A program made the position numbers and the translations under genes. The notes beneath the pieces were generated by a model that was not told where the DNA came from, ran no database searches, and saw only the letters and a program-made list of their open reading frames with translations. Positions 16,170-25,705 of a stretch of 64,000 nucleotides of DNA are shown here, piece by piece. The DNA is from JAGQPD01 sp020426865. Its GTDB lineage: Bacteria > Planctomycetota > Planctomycetia > Pirellulales > Pirellulaceae. The stretch spans positions 186,001 to 250,000 of the forward strand of contig JAWKTN010000003.1 of assembly GCA_041399065.1 (NCBI GenBank). Direction: 5' to 3'. Position 1 is the stretch's first letter. Each line of letters begins with the position of its first letter.

Positions 16170-16369
16170 CGTACTTGTCCTTCGAAATCGAGTGCGGTCT
16201 GTTCGGTATAAAACGTGGCGTTGGCATTGATGTGGCGTTTTTCCAGGAAATCAATCCGGTCCCGAACGGCTGGGATCGTCGCCAGGGCTGGCAACAGCAA
16301 CGTGGTGCCGGCAACCACAGCCAGCGTCGCGAGAAGGAAAGCAATCATCCGGTGGAGTCGCGCCATCAT
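16166..16369 (-). CDS. Small membrane-anchored protein downstream of yeiH (67 aa)
   Basis: The product starts MMARLHRMIAFLLATLAVVA, one transmembrane helix, followed by a short outside part with IPAVRDRIDFLEKRHINANA and TFYTE. It begins 24 bases after the stop of the YeiH-type exporter gene and overlaps the next tiny gene by four bases. I recall similar small proteins next to UPF0324 genes in PVC bacteria but cannot verify it here. It may be an accessory subunit of the exporter. No enzymatic motif is visible. Confidence 0.6.
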   Translation of the reverse strand: MMARLHRMIAFLLATLAVVAGTTLLLPALATIPAVRDRIDFLEKRHINANATFYTEQTALDFEGQVR

Positions 16370-16393
16370 CGTGGAAGACAGGTGGGTTAGGGG

Positions 16394-17797
16394 TTACCGA
16401 AACATCAACCAGGCCATTAGCAGTGTCAGGCAAAGGTTAAACGATTGTCCGACGACATACAGGACAAGGGGTTTTCCGCCGGAGATTTGTTCCTTGAGTT
16501 GCCGGAAGTTGGTATCCAATCCGATGCTGACAAACGCCAGGCAAAAGCACCAACCGCGGATCGATTTCGAGGCACCTTTGACGACCGCATTGACATAACC
16601 ATCACCGCTGGGGAACGAATAAATGATGGAAAAGACAATCGAGGCAAGCACGAACCCCAGGACGAACTTGGGAAATCTTCGCCAGACTTCGCCGATGTTG
16701 GGACGGTCGTCGGGGTTCTTCTCGACGTACGTCACCCAATACAACGCCACGAAGAAGGCGACGACACCAATCAAGATGTTTTGAATCATCTTGACCGCAA
16801 TCGCCACCTTTTCGGCTTCGTCGCCGAGCAGGGCACCGGCGGCGGCGACAGCGCCGGTTGAATCGATGGTCCCACCCATCCAAGCGCCCCCGACGGCTTC
16901 GCTTAACCCGAGCAAACGAATGATCGGCGGCATCACAACCATCATCGCGACCGTAAACATCAACGACATGGAAATGGCAAGTGATAGTTCTTCCTTCTTC
17001 GCTTTGCAGGCAGCGGCGGTCGCAATCGCGGCTGATACGCCACACACGGACATATCCGCAGAAATCACCATGTTGAGCGACGCCGACTTCATGCGTAATA
17101 CTCGCTGGCCAAACCAAAATGTGGCCACGAGAACAGTTGGAGTTACCAGCCAGGAGACAACGATGCCCTTCTCGCTTAATGCCAGCAGTTTATTAAACAG
17201 CACTTCCGCCCCCATGATGACAAGCCCTGTCTTGATGTAGAACTCGGTCATCACGCCGGCGCGCAACCATCTTGGTGTGCCGATCGTGTTGCTGATCAAC
17301 AGACCAACGATGATGGCCCAAAGTGCGTATTCCAGGCTGTAGGCACTGACCACAGCGTTCTCCGCGATGACGTAGGCCAATGTCGCTAGCAGGAACACGA
17401 TCGGAAAGGCCATTGCTACCCTCCCAATATTTCGGCCGATCGCGCCGGCTCCCAGCGCGAAGACGATCCATAGGATCACGCCAGCCCCAACGACGCGGGT
17501 CAATTCGGATGGCCCCCCTAGTGCCTGCAACGGATTGCCCTGCCACTCGGCAGGCATGCCTAGCCACGGCTTCAGACTGTTTTCATACGTCACGCTTGCC
17601 GAGGAGTCGGCGGCGGGTTCGGATTGATTACTACGGACCGCCAGGCAACAGGCAACCAGCAGGATGACGGCAACGGCAATTGCTGCCAGGTCTTCGGTCA
17701 ACAATCCTCTCGGTTGGCTCACAGGTGGCGGTGAAGAGACCGAGTCAATCACTTCACCTTGCCCAACTTCCCCGTCGTAGGAATGGTCATGTTGCAT
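16394..17797 (-). CDS. yeiH: YeiH/UPF0324-family integral membrane exporter (putative sulfate/sulfite exporter)
   Basis: The 467-residue protein has an N-terminal cytoplasmic tail, a transmembrane segment (AAIAVAVILLVACCLAV), a roughly 40-residue outside loop, and then about ten further helices. The family core is clear: YALWAIIVGLLISNTIGTP, GLVIMGAEVLFNKLL, VISADMSVCGVSAAIATAAA and WMGGTIDSTGAVAAAGALLG, ending RGWCFCLAFVSIGLDTNF. UPF0324/YeiH proteins are described as putative sulfate or sulfite exporters. At 467 residues it is longer than the roughly 350-residue E. coli YeiH, because of the extra N-terminal region and helix. Two tiny genes follow in the same direction, and a LysR gene lies divergently upstream, as with yeiE/yeiH in enterobacteria. 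Confidence 0.85.
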   Translation of the reverse strand: MQHDHSYDGEVGQGEVIDSVSSPPPVSQPRGLLTEDLAAIAVAVILLVACCLAVRSNQSEPAADSSASVTYENSLKPWLGMPAEWQGNPLQALGGPSELTRVVGAGVILWIVFALGAGAIGRNIGRVAMAFPIVFLLATLAYVIAENAVVSAYSLEYALWAIIVGLLISNTIGTPRWLRAGVMTEFYIKTGLVIMGAEVLFNKLLALSEKGIVVSWLVTPTVLVATFWFGQRVLRMKSASLNMVISADMSVCGVSAAIATAAACKAKKEELSLAISMSLMFTVAMMVVMPPIIRLLGLSEAVGGAWMGGTIDSTGAVAAAGALLGDEAEKVAIAVKMIQNILIGVVAFFVALYWVTYVEKNPDDRPNIGEVWRRFPKFVLGFVLASIVFSIIYSFPSGDGYVNAVVKGASKSIRGWCFCLAFVSIGLDTNFRQLKEQISGGKPLVLYVVGQSFNLCLTLLMAWLMFR

Positions 17798-18409
17798 CGC
17801 AGCGTTGCTCCGAAAAGTTAGCTCGCCAGTTTCGCCTGGATATTTGCCGGATTATCTGATGCCGCAAGCGGCTCAGTTCTGCCAACAGCAAACGACAGCA
17901 TAACGATTTCTAGGGCGACCGGTTACCCGGAATTCGATTCGGCGGGTGGCGAGGGGCAAAATACGCTCTTGCAACATTTTTTTCCGACCGCTTGACGAAG
18001 GGGCCGATCGCGGATTAATCTAATATCCTCGATGCTTATTTCACTGCACCCCTTGTATTTACAAATCTTATCAACAGGCGCGGTGAATTCGGGGGGTGGG
18101 GGAGCAAGACACGGCGATACCGCGATTGGCAGCGTTGCGGATGGCAGCGCCCTGAGTTGCCGTAGTGGTCGCAGGCGGCACACGAAAGCGGCACTCGAAG
18201 GCGGCACTGGCCAACAAAGGAATTGGTCAGCACTGGCCGTGTGGGGCACCTGGGCGTATGCGGGTCGTTCCCTTTGGTTATTGGATAGGTTGTATGTCGT
18301 AGGAGGTATGTCCCGATGGGGGGGCCGCGGAAGCGGTCCACGCCGGCGGATCGGTGGAATTGGGATAACCGGTGATGGGATTAGGGACTTTGGTTTAGGC
18401 GCTCGGGGG
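17798..18409. other. Divergent intergenic region between yeiH and the LysR gene
   Basis: This 612-base region must contain promoters for both directions. The long plus-strand frame that continues upstream of the LysR start is glycine-rich and not conserved-looking, so I treat it as non-coding leader. A sigma-70-like promoter is annotated separately inside it. I see no convincing small gene. Confidence 0.55.
17992..18021 (+). promoter_or_regulatory. Sigma-70-like promoter candidate reading toward the LysR/gltBD genes
   Basis: TTGACG (17992-17997) and TAATCT (18016-18021) are separated by 18 bases in a locally AT-richer stretch. If used, the transcript would have a leader of about 380 bases before the LysR start codon. 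This is pattern matching only. Confidence 0.3.
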
Positions 18410-19366
18410 ATGCAGTTGAAATCGTTAAAGATCTTCTGTGACGTCGTACGTCAGCGTAGTTTTTCCAAGGCCGCCGACGAGAACGGGATCACGCAGTCGG
18501 GGGCGAGCCAGGTAGTCCAGCATTTGGAGGCCAGGTTGGGGGCTCGGTTGATTGACCGATCGAAGCGTCCGTGGGTACTGACCGAGGAGGGGGAGATCTT
18601 TTACCGTGGTTGTCGCGACGTCGTGCGGCGATACGTGGCATTGGAGAGTCAGGTACGATCGTTACACAAGGAGGTTTCCGAACGCGTGCGGGTGGCGTCG
18701 ATCTATTCGGTAGGCCTAAGTCACATGAACCGTTACGTGCAGGAATTCATGTCACGTTATCCGAAGGCGCACGTGCATGTCCAATACCAGCATCCGGCGA
18801 ATGTGTATGAATTAGTGGAGCGTGACGCAGTCGAGTTAGGACTGGTGAGTTACCCCAAGGCATCACGCGAGATTGAGGCGATAGCGTGGCGTGACGAACC
18901 GATGGTAGTGGTTTGTGCATCGCAGCACGAGTTATCTCGATGCGACATGGTCCATCCGGCTCAATTGGACGAGCTGAAGATGGTGGGTTTCGACCCGCAG
19001 CTGATGATACGTCGCGCGATAGATCGATTCTTGGACGAGTGGGACGTTGAGGTGGAGATGGTGATGGAGTTTGACAACATCGAGACGATCAAGCGGGCGA
19101 TTGAGATCAACGCCGGCATTGGACTGTTGCCGGAGCCAACGGTGGCGCGGGAAGTACAGATGAAATCACTCGTATCCAGGCCGTTGACCAGTGGATCGCA
19201 CGACCCATTATTATCACGGCCGTTGGGGATCATTCACCGCAAGGGGGTCGAGCTTAGCACGACGGCACAACGCTTCGTTGCCGAGTTGATCGCGCGGGAC
19301 CAGAACGTAACGATGGATGGCTCGGCCGGATCATCGTCACCAACGACGGCGAGCGTGGTGAGTTAG
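18410..19366 (+). CDS. LysR-family transcriptional regulator
   Basis: The 318-residue product starts at ATG 18410, just after a G-rich CGGGGGA. The N-terminal winged helix-turn-helix is typical: LKIFCDVVRQRSFSKAADEN, ITQSGASQVVQHLEARLGAR and LIDRSKRPWVLTEEGE. The effector domain follows, with RVASIYSVGLSHMNRYV and NIETIKRAIEINAGIGLLPE. LysR proteins bind a small co-inducer and act near divergent or adjacent promoters. Two targets fit: the divergent yeiH, as for YeiE, and the downstream gltBD, as for GltC of Bacillus. The gene ends 90 bases before gltB in the same direction. The effector is not deducible. Confidence 0.9.
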   Translation: MQLKSLKIFCDVVRQRSFSKAADENGITQSGASQVVQHLEARLGARLIDRSKRPWVLTEEGEIFYRGCRDVVRRYVALESQVRSLHKEVSERVRVASIYSVGLSHMNRYVQEFMSRYPKAHVHVQYQHPANVYELVERDAVELGLVSYPKASREIEAIAWRDEPMVVVCASQHELSRCDMVHPAQLDELKMVGFDPQLMIRRAIDRFLDEWDVEVEMVMEFDNIETIKRAIEINAGIGLLPEPTVAREVQMKSLVSRPLTSGSHDPLLSRPLGIIHRKGVELSTTAQRFVAELIARDQNVTMDGSAGSSSPTTASVVS

Positions 19367-19456
19367 TGCCGGGCGTGGACTCGGCAAGACTTTAGAAGTT
19401 GTAAGAGTGTGGATTGTCGCTGGGCGAAACATCCTGGCAGTTGTGGGGAGGAATTG

Positions 19457-22400
19457 ATGATGAGCGAGTTCCCGGCCAAGTATGGCTTGTACGATCCGGC
19501 AAACGAGAAGGACAGCTGTGGCGTCGGGTTTGTGGCACACATCAAGGGCCAACGCAGTCATCAGATCGTATTGGACGCCGACGAGGTTCTGCGAAACATG
19601 GACCATCGGGGGGCGTGCGGATGCGAACCGAACACAGGCGACGGTGCCGGAATCCTGACCGCTTTACCACTGGAGTTCTTGAAGAAAGTTGCCGCCGACG
19701 ATCTGGGGATTACGTTACCCGCCCCTGGACGTTTCGCGGCGGGGATCGTCTTTCTGCCGACCGACGCGGTGGAACGCCAGAAATGCAAAGACACAGTCGA
19801 CCGCATCGTCGCCGAACAACAACAAGGATTGGCTGGCTGGCGCACCGTCCCGATCGATCCGGACCGGGCCGACATCGGGCCCACGGCGCGGGCCTCGATG
19901 CCGCACATCGAGCAACTCTTCATTACTGCCGGCGACAACCTTGAAGGGGAAGCCTTTGAACGCCAGTTGTATTTGATTCGCAAACGGGCTAGTCATGAAT
20001 TGCGTAACGACACCTCGCTGACGCAGCGACAGAAATTCTACGTCTGTAGCATGTCGACCAAGGTGATTATCTACAAGGGGATGCTCACGCCCGATCAATT
20101 GCTCCCCTTTTTCCGCGACTTGAATGATCCCAGCTATACGACGCATTTGGCGATGGTTCATTCGCGATTCTCGACCAATACGTTCCCGTCGTGGGACCGG
20201 GCTCAGCCGAATCGTTTCATGAGCCACAACGGCGAAATCAACACCCTGCGCGGCAACAAGAATTGGATGCACGCGCGTGAAGGATTGATCAGCAGTACGT
20301 TGTTTGGCGAGGAGGTGGAAAAGCTGTTCCCCATTGTCGAACCCGATTGTTCCGATTCCGGGACCTTTGATAATGTGCTCGAGTTCCTGCTGATGGGGGG
20401 ACGACCACTGCAGCATGCGATCATGATGATGATCCCGGAGGCATGGGAAAAGCACGAGACAATGTCGGAGGAGAAGCGGGCGTTTTACGAATTCAATTCC
20501 TGTCTGATGGAACCGTGGGACGGTCCGGCTTCGATCGCCTTCACCGACGGACATTTCATCGGGGCGGTACTGGACCGGAATGGTTTACGTCCTAGTCGCT
20601 ACTATCTGACGCACGACGATCGTGTGATCATGGCCAGTGAAGTTGGGGTTCTGGCCGTCGATCCGGCCGTGGTCAAGGAAAAAGGTCGACTGCAACCGGG
20701 CCGCATGTTCCTGGTGGATTTCGAACAAGGTCGATTGATCCCCGACGCCGAGTTGAAGCACGAGTTTTCCACGCAGCATCCGTACGCCGCCTGGCTGCGT
20801 GAACATCGCATCAATCTTGCCGACTTGCATCCCAATGACGAGGCACACGGGTTCGATCCCGAGACGCTCTTGGCGCGGATGCAGGCCTTTGGCTACACCA
20901 TTGAGACGATGCAATTCATGTTGATTCCGATGATCGAGCAAAAGCGAGATCCTGTCGGCTCCATGGGTAATGACTCGGCATTGGCATGCCTTTCCGACAA
21001 GCCACGGATGTTGTACGACTATTTCAAACAACTCTTTGCCCAAGTGACGAACCCGGCGATCGACTCGATCCGCGAAGAAGTCGTGATGTCGCTGGAGTGC
21101 TACATTGGCCCCGAGGGAAATGTCGTTGAAGCCACGGATACGGATTGCCACCGTTTGCGGATCCCGCATCCGATTCTCACCAACGAAGAGTTGGCAGCTA
21201 TTCGGCATATGGATTACCGCGGTTGGCGCGCCAAAACGATCGATATCACGTTCCCTCGTGCCGAATGCGAACAAGGGATGTTGAAGGCGCTGGATCGGAT
21301 CTGTCACGAAGCCGAAGAGGCGATCACCGAAGGCTACAGCTTGGTGGTCCTCTCCGATCGTGCCATGGATGCCAAGCGAGCTCCACTCAGCTCACTAATG
21401 GCATGCGGCGCGGTGCATCACCATCTGGTGCGCAAGACAAAGCGCACGCAGATCGGCATTGTGCTCGAATCGGGTGAAGCGCGCGAAGTGCATCAACACT
21501 GCTTGCTGATCGGCTATGGTGCGGACGCCATCAATCCGTATCTGGCGTTTGAAGCCCTATGGCAAGCGCGCCGCGATCAACTGCTCGACGCCAAGAAGTT
21601 TTCCGACGACGACGCGATCGTCGCCGCCTATCGCAAGGCGGTAGCCAAAGGGATGCTGAAGGTCATGGCGAAGATGGGCATCTCGACATTGCACAGTTAT
21701 AAAGGGGCGCAGATATTTGAGGCCGTGGGGTTGGGCGATGACGTGATTGAACGGTGTTTTGTCGGGACCGCCAGCCGGATTCAAGGCGTCGATCTGAAAG
21801 TACTCTGCAAAGAGACACTCCGTCGCCATGCGCTCGGTTATCCCGAACAGCAGGAGTTGCGTCTGCCGGTACTCCCCAACGTCGGCGAATTCCATTGGCG
21901 TAGCGGCGGGGAACGACATATGTGGGACCCCCAGGCGATTGCCGACATTCAAATTGCAGCGCGGACGAACAGCCGCGACGCATATGCCAAGTTCGCCAAA
22001 CACGTGAACGAAACCGCGACGCGACATTGTGCCCTCCGCGGCCTGATGTCCTTCAAACCGGGCGCTAACGATGGTCCTATTCCGCTGGAAGAAGTGGAAC
22101 CGGCCAGCGAAATCGTCAAGCGGTTCTGTACGGGTGCGATGAGTTTTGGTTCGATATCGGCCGAGGCCCACGAGACATTGGCGATTGCGATGAACCGTAT
22201 TGGTGGCAAGAGCAATACCGGGGAAGGAGGAGAAGATCCGGTCCGCTTCCAGCCGTTGCCCAACGGCGACTCGAAGCGATCGGCGATCAAACAGGTCGCA
22301 TCAGGACGTTTCGGTGTCACTATCTCCTACCTCACCAACGCCGATGAATTGCAGATCAAGATCTCGCAAGGCGCGAAGCCTGGTGAAGGTGGAGAACTGC

Positions 22401-24022
22401 CGGGTAGAAAAGTCGACGACAATATCGCTCGAATTCGCTACTCGACCCCTGGCGTGGGACTGATCAGTCCGCCGCCCCATCACGATATTTACTCGATCGA
22501 AGATCTGAAGCAGCTCATTCATGACTTGAAGAACGCGAACCCACAAGCGCGTGTTAGTGTCAAGCTGGTGTCGGAAGTAGGTGTGGGGACGGTGGCGGCT
22601 GGTGTGGCCAAGGGGCACGCGGATCACATCTTGATTTCCGGTGATACGGGGGGCACCGGTGCGTCTCCGTTGACAAGCATCAAGCATGCCGGGCTCCCCT
22701 GGGAATTGGGGATCGCCGAAACGCACCAAACCCTGGTTCTTAACGACCTCCGCAGCCGTGTCGTGCTGCAGACCGACGGTGGCCTGAAGACCGGCCGCGA
22801 CGTCGTGATCGCAGCCATGTTAGGAGCTGAGGAGATGGGCTTCTCCACCGCTCCCCTCATCACCCTCGGCTGCATCATGATGCGCAAATGCCATCTAAAC
22901 ACCTGCCCCGTTGGGATCGCGACGCAGGACGTCGAGTTGCGGAAGAAGTTCAAGGGGCAGCCGGAACATGTGGTGAATTACCTATTCATGGTGGCCGAGG
23001 AGGCGCGCCAAATCATGGCGGAACTCGGCTTCCGCAGCATCCGCGAAATGGTCGGCCGCTCGGATTGCCTGGACATGACCCGGGCAATTGAGCACTGGAA
23101 ATCGGATGGACTGGACTTGACGCCGATTCTGATGCCGGCACGCAAAAAGCATGCTGATGTGCAGGTCGTTCACACGCGGGACCAGGACCATCAGCTGGAG
23201 AAAGCGATCGACAATCAACTGATTGAATTGGCGCTCCGGGCGCTGGAACGGCGGGAATCGGTGGCAATCGAGTTGCCGATCGTCAACATTAATCGAACGG
23301 TCGGGACGATGCTCAGCCATGAAATTGCCAAGCGCTATGGCGAGGAGGGCTTGCCGGACGACACGATCAAAATTCGGTTCCGCGGATCGGCGGGGCAAAG
23401 CTTTGGCGCGTTTCTGGCACACGGCGTGACGATGGAGCTGGAGGGGGACGCCAACGACTACGTCGGCAAGGGGTTGTCGGGCGGGCAGATCGTGATATAT
23501 CCACCGCGTGAGAGCACCTTCGTTCCCGAGGATAACATTTTGGTGGGGAACGTCGTGTTGTACGGCGCGACGCGGGGCCGGGCATTCTTCCGCGGGCGTG
23601 CCGCCGAGCGGTTCTGTGTTCGCAACAGTGGAGCCCACGCGGTGATCGAAGGCGTTGGTGACCATGGTTGCGAATACATGACGGGAGGCCGCGTTGTTGT
23701 GTTGGGTACGACGGGACGCAATTTCGCGGCGGGGATGTCGGGGGGTATCGCGTATGTTTGGGACGTTGACGGTGAATTCAATCTACGGTGCAATTTGGAG
23801 TTGGTTGAATTGGAAGCCGTGGAAGCACCCGAGGACATTGAAGAGTTGCGCGAGCTCCTGCAGATGCATCAGCAGTTGACAGGCTCGACAGTCGCCGAAA
23901 AGGTGCTTAATGACTGGCCCGAGTCACTCGCACAATTCGTGAAGGTGATGCCACGCGAGTTCAAGAAGGTGTTGCAGGAACGCCGAAAACTTCCTCGCGA
24001 GATGGAGACATCGCATTCGTAG
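19457..24022 (+). CDS. gltB: Glutamate synthase (NADPH) large subunit
   Basis: The 1521-residue product starts at ATG 19457 behind GGGGAGGAATT. A 20-residue propeptide precedes C21 in KDSCGVGFVAHIKG, the N-terminal nucleophile of the glutaminase domain, which releases ammonia from glutamine. The central and FMN-binding domains follow (GAMSFGSISAEAHE, SNTGEGGEDP, GDTGGTGASP). The 3Fe-4S cluster cysteines are at 1139, 1145 and 1150 in CIMMRKCHLNTCPVGIA. The C-terminal beta-helix domain has SGGQIVIYPP and NSGAHAVIEGVGDHGCEYMT. Together with GltD it converts 2-oxoglutarate and glutamine to two glutamates, the main ammonia-assimilation route with glutamine synthetase. gltD follows after 111 bases. 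Confidence 0.97.
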   Translation: MMSEFPAKYGLYDPANEKDSCGVGFVAHIKGQRSHQIVLDADEVLRNMDHRGACGCEPNTGDGAGILTALPLEFLKKVAADDLGITLPAPGRFAAGIVFLPTDAVERQKCKDTVDRIVAEQQQGLAGWRTVPIDPDRADIGPTARASMPHIEQLFITAGDNLEGEAFERQLYLIRKRASHELRNDTSLTQRQKFYVCSMSTKVIIYKGMLTPDQLLPFFRDLNDPSYTTHLAMVHSRFSTNTFPSWDRAQPNRFMSHNGEINTLRGNKNWMHAREGLISSTLFGEEVEKLFPIVEPDCSDSGTFDNVLEFLLMGGRPLQHAIMMMIPEAWEKHETMSEEKRAFYEFNSCLMEPWDGPASIAFTDGHFIGAVLDRNGLRPSRYYLTHDDRVIMASEVGVLAVDPAVVKEKGRLQPGRMFLVDFEQGRLIPDAELKHEFSTQHPYAAWLREHRINLADLHPNDEAHGFDPETLLARMQAFGYTIETMQFMLIPMIEQKRDPVGSMGNDSALACLSDKPRMLYDYFKQLFAQVTNPAIDSIREEVVMSLECYIGPEGNVVEATDTDCHRLRIPHPILTNEELAAIRHMDYRGWRAKTIDITFPRAECEQGMLKALDRICHEAEEAITEGYSLVVLSDRAMDAKRAPLSSLMACGAVHHHLVRKTKRTQIGIVLESGEAREVHQHCLLIGYGADAINPYLAFEALWQARRDQLLDAKKFSDDDAIVAAYRKAVAKGMLKVMAKMGISTLHSYKGAQIFEAVGLGDDVIERCFVGTASRIQGVDLKVLCKETLRRHALGYPEQQELRLPVLPNVGEFHWRSGGERHMWDPQAIADIQIAARTNSRDAYAKFAKHVNETATRHCALRGLMSFKPGANDGPIPLEEVEPASEIVKRFCTGAMSFGSISAEAHETLAIAMNRIGGKSNTGEGGEDPVRFQPLPNGDSKRSAIKQVASGRFGVTISYLTNADELQIKISQGAKPGEGGELPGRKVDDNIARIRYSTPGVGLISPPPHHDIYSIEDLKQLIHDLKNANPQARVSVKLVSEVGVGTVAAGVAKGHADHILISGDTGGTGASPLTSIKHAGLPWELGIAETHQTLVLNDLRSRVVLQTDGGLKTGRDVVIAAMLGAEEMGFSTAPLITLGCIMMRKCHLNTCPVGIATQDVELRKKFKGQPEHVVNYLFMVAEEARQIMAELGFRSIREMVGRSDCLDMTRAIEHWKSDGLDLTPILMPARKKHADVQVVHTRDQDHQLEKAIDNQLIELALRALERRESVAIELPIVNINRTVGTMLSHEIAKRYGEEGLPDDTIKIRFRGSAGQSFGAFLAHGVTMELEGDANDYVGKGLSGGQIVIYPPRESTFVPEDNILVGNVVLYGATRGRAFFRGRAAERFCVRNSGAHAVIEGVGDHGCEYMTGGRVVVLGTTGRNFAAGMSGGIAYVWDVDGEFNLRCNLELVELEAVEAPEDIEELRELLQMHQQLTGSTVAEKVLNDWPESLAQFVKVMPREFKKVLQERRKLPREMETSHS

Positions 24023-24133
24023 CGACAGACGGCGGTCTCGATCGAACGCCGCTTGCGAAACGAAGTCACAAGTCAAGAATTGAGAATTAGAAGAACAGCA
24101 AGAGCATTCGACGCCTGAGGGAGAGTTGTACTG

Positions 24134-25705
24134 ATGGGTAAACCGACTGGATTCAAGGAATTCGCGCGACAGACGGTGCCGTATCGCGACCCGTTAGCAC
24201 GGTTGGCGGACTTTGACGAAATCTACACGGAACCGGAAGAAAGTCAGCTACGCACGCAGGGCGCGCGATGCATGGATTGCGGCGTACCGTTTTGCCAGTC
24301 GAGCACCGGTTGCCCGATCGATAACTTGATCCCGGAATGGAATGACCTGGTATACCATGGTCGCTGGCGTGAAGCGTTGGATCGATTGCACAAGACGAAC
24401 AATTTCCCCGAGTTTACAGGGCGTGCGTGCCCGGCTCCATGTGAGGGCGCGTGTGTTTTGGGAATCACGGATCCGCCCGTTACGATCAAGAACATCGAAA
24501 ATGCCATCATTGACCGCGGCTTTGCCGAGGGCTGGGTCACAGCGCAACCGCCCGCTCGCAGCACCAACAAGCGCGTCGCGATCGTCGGATCGGGACCGGC
24601 CGGATTAGCGGCCGCAGCTCAGTTGATTCGCGTCGGACATGCAGTCACGGTTTACGAGCGGGCAGACCGCATCGGTGGCCTGTTGATGTACGGTATTCCC
24701 AATATGAAGCTCGACAAACACGTCGTTGAGCGTCGGATCAATCTGCTGCGTGAAGAAGGGGTTGTATTTGTCACCAATACCCACGTCGGTTCGCGGGAAT
24801 CGTTCCCGTCTGGCCACATGACGCAGATCATGCAGGAAGGTGGATGCGACGTGCAATTCCTCGACCCTCGCGACCTGCTGGAACGGAACGACGTGCTGTT
24901 GTTGGCGACCGGAGCAACCCAACCGTTCGACCCGACGCGAGACTGTCCGGGCCGGGACTTGAAGGGAGTCTATTTGGCAATGGATTTTCTCACGCGGAAC
25001 ACCAAGAGCCTGCTCGATTCGAACCTCAGCGATGGCCAATATACTTCCGCAAAAGACAAGCATGTGGTCGTGATCGGCGGTGGCGATACGGGGGCAGACT
25101 GCATTGGCACGTCCCTGCGACATGGGTGTGCGAGCGTCGTGAATTTCGAGTTGCTCGACAGACCACCGGTCGATCGAGCGCTGAACAATCCATGGCCCGA
25201 ATGGCCGCGGATTCATCGCACCGACTACTCGCACGCGGAAGCCAAAGCGAAATGGGGAGATGATCCGCGTTGTTATTCGGTGCTGACGAAAGCCTTTCTA
25301 TCAGACGACAAGGGACGAGTCCGTGCCGTTCAAACGGTGCAGGTCGACTGGTCGAAGCCCGCAGGACGCGCGCCGTTCAGCGAGGTAGCAGGCAGCGAAA
25401 AGGAATGGCCCGCTGACCTGGTGTTGCTCGCCACCGGCTTCGTGGGGCCGGAAAAGGGCGTTGCCGAAGCGCTAGGAGTCGAAACCTGTCGCCCTCGTGG
25501 AAACTGGGAGACGTTCAAGGCCGAACACGGCAGTTTTGCGACAAGCGTGGAACGAGTATTCGCCGCCGGCGACTGCCGACGCGGACAATCGCTGGTCGTC
25601 TGGGCGATCAACGAAGGACGCGGGGCCGCGCGTGCCATCGATGCCTTCCTGATGGGGAATAGCACGTTGCCAGCCCCCGGAATCTCGCTGGGCGCGAATA
25701 TCTAG
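24134..25705 (+). CDS. gltD: Glutamate synthase (NADPH) small subunit
   Basis: The 523-residue product starts at ATG 24134 with GGGAGAG upstream. The N-terminal iron-sulfur domain has RCMDCGVPFCQ, TGCPIDNLIPEWND and CPAPCEGACVL, which bind two 4Fe-4S clusters linking to GltB. Two Rossmann motifs follow: VAIVGSGPAGLAAAAQL for FAD and VVVIGGGDTGADCIG for NADPH. FAAGDCRRGQSLVVWAINEG closes the FAD site. The subunit takes electrons from NADPH and passes them to GltB. Its length is in the upper range of the family, owing to an insertion around 225-260. Its last four bases overlap the end of the convergent minus-strand gene. Confidence 0.96.
   Translation: MGKPTGFKEFARQTVPYRDPLARLADFDEIYTEPEESQLRTQGARCMDCGVPFCQSSTGCPIDNLIPEWNDLVYHGRWREALDRLHKTNNFPEFTGRACPAPCEGACVLGITDPPVTIKNIENAIIDRGFAEGWVTAQPPARSTNKRVAIVGSGPAGLAAAAQLIRVGHAVTVYERADRIGGLLMYGIPNMKLDKHVVERRINLLREEGVVFVTNTHVGSRESFPSGHMTQIMQEGGCDVQFLDPRDLLERNDVLLLATGATQPFDPTRDCPGRDLKGVYLAMDFLTRNTKSLLDSNLSDGQYTSAKDKHVVVIGGGDTGADCIGTSLRHGCASVVNFELLDRPPVDRALNNPWPEWPRIHRTDYSHAEAKAKWGDDPRCYSVLTKAFLSDDKGRVRAVQTVQVDWSKPAGRAPFSEVAGSEKEWPADLVLLATGFVGPEKGVAEALGVETCRPRGNWETFKAEHGSFATSVERVFAAGDCRRGQSLVVWAINEGRGAARAIDAFLMGNSTLPAPGISLGANI

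Noticed and set aside
18032..18409. Upstream continuation of the LysR frame (126 codons)
   Set aside because: It is glycine/arginine-rich and unlike a regulator N-terminus; the LysR helix-turn-helix starts normally at 18410.
19715..23665. Long antisense frames opposite gltB (for example 19715-20554 and 22982-23665)
   Set aside because: gltB is certain on the plus strand; the antisense frames have no motif and arise from high-GC codon bias.
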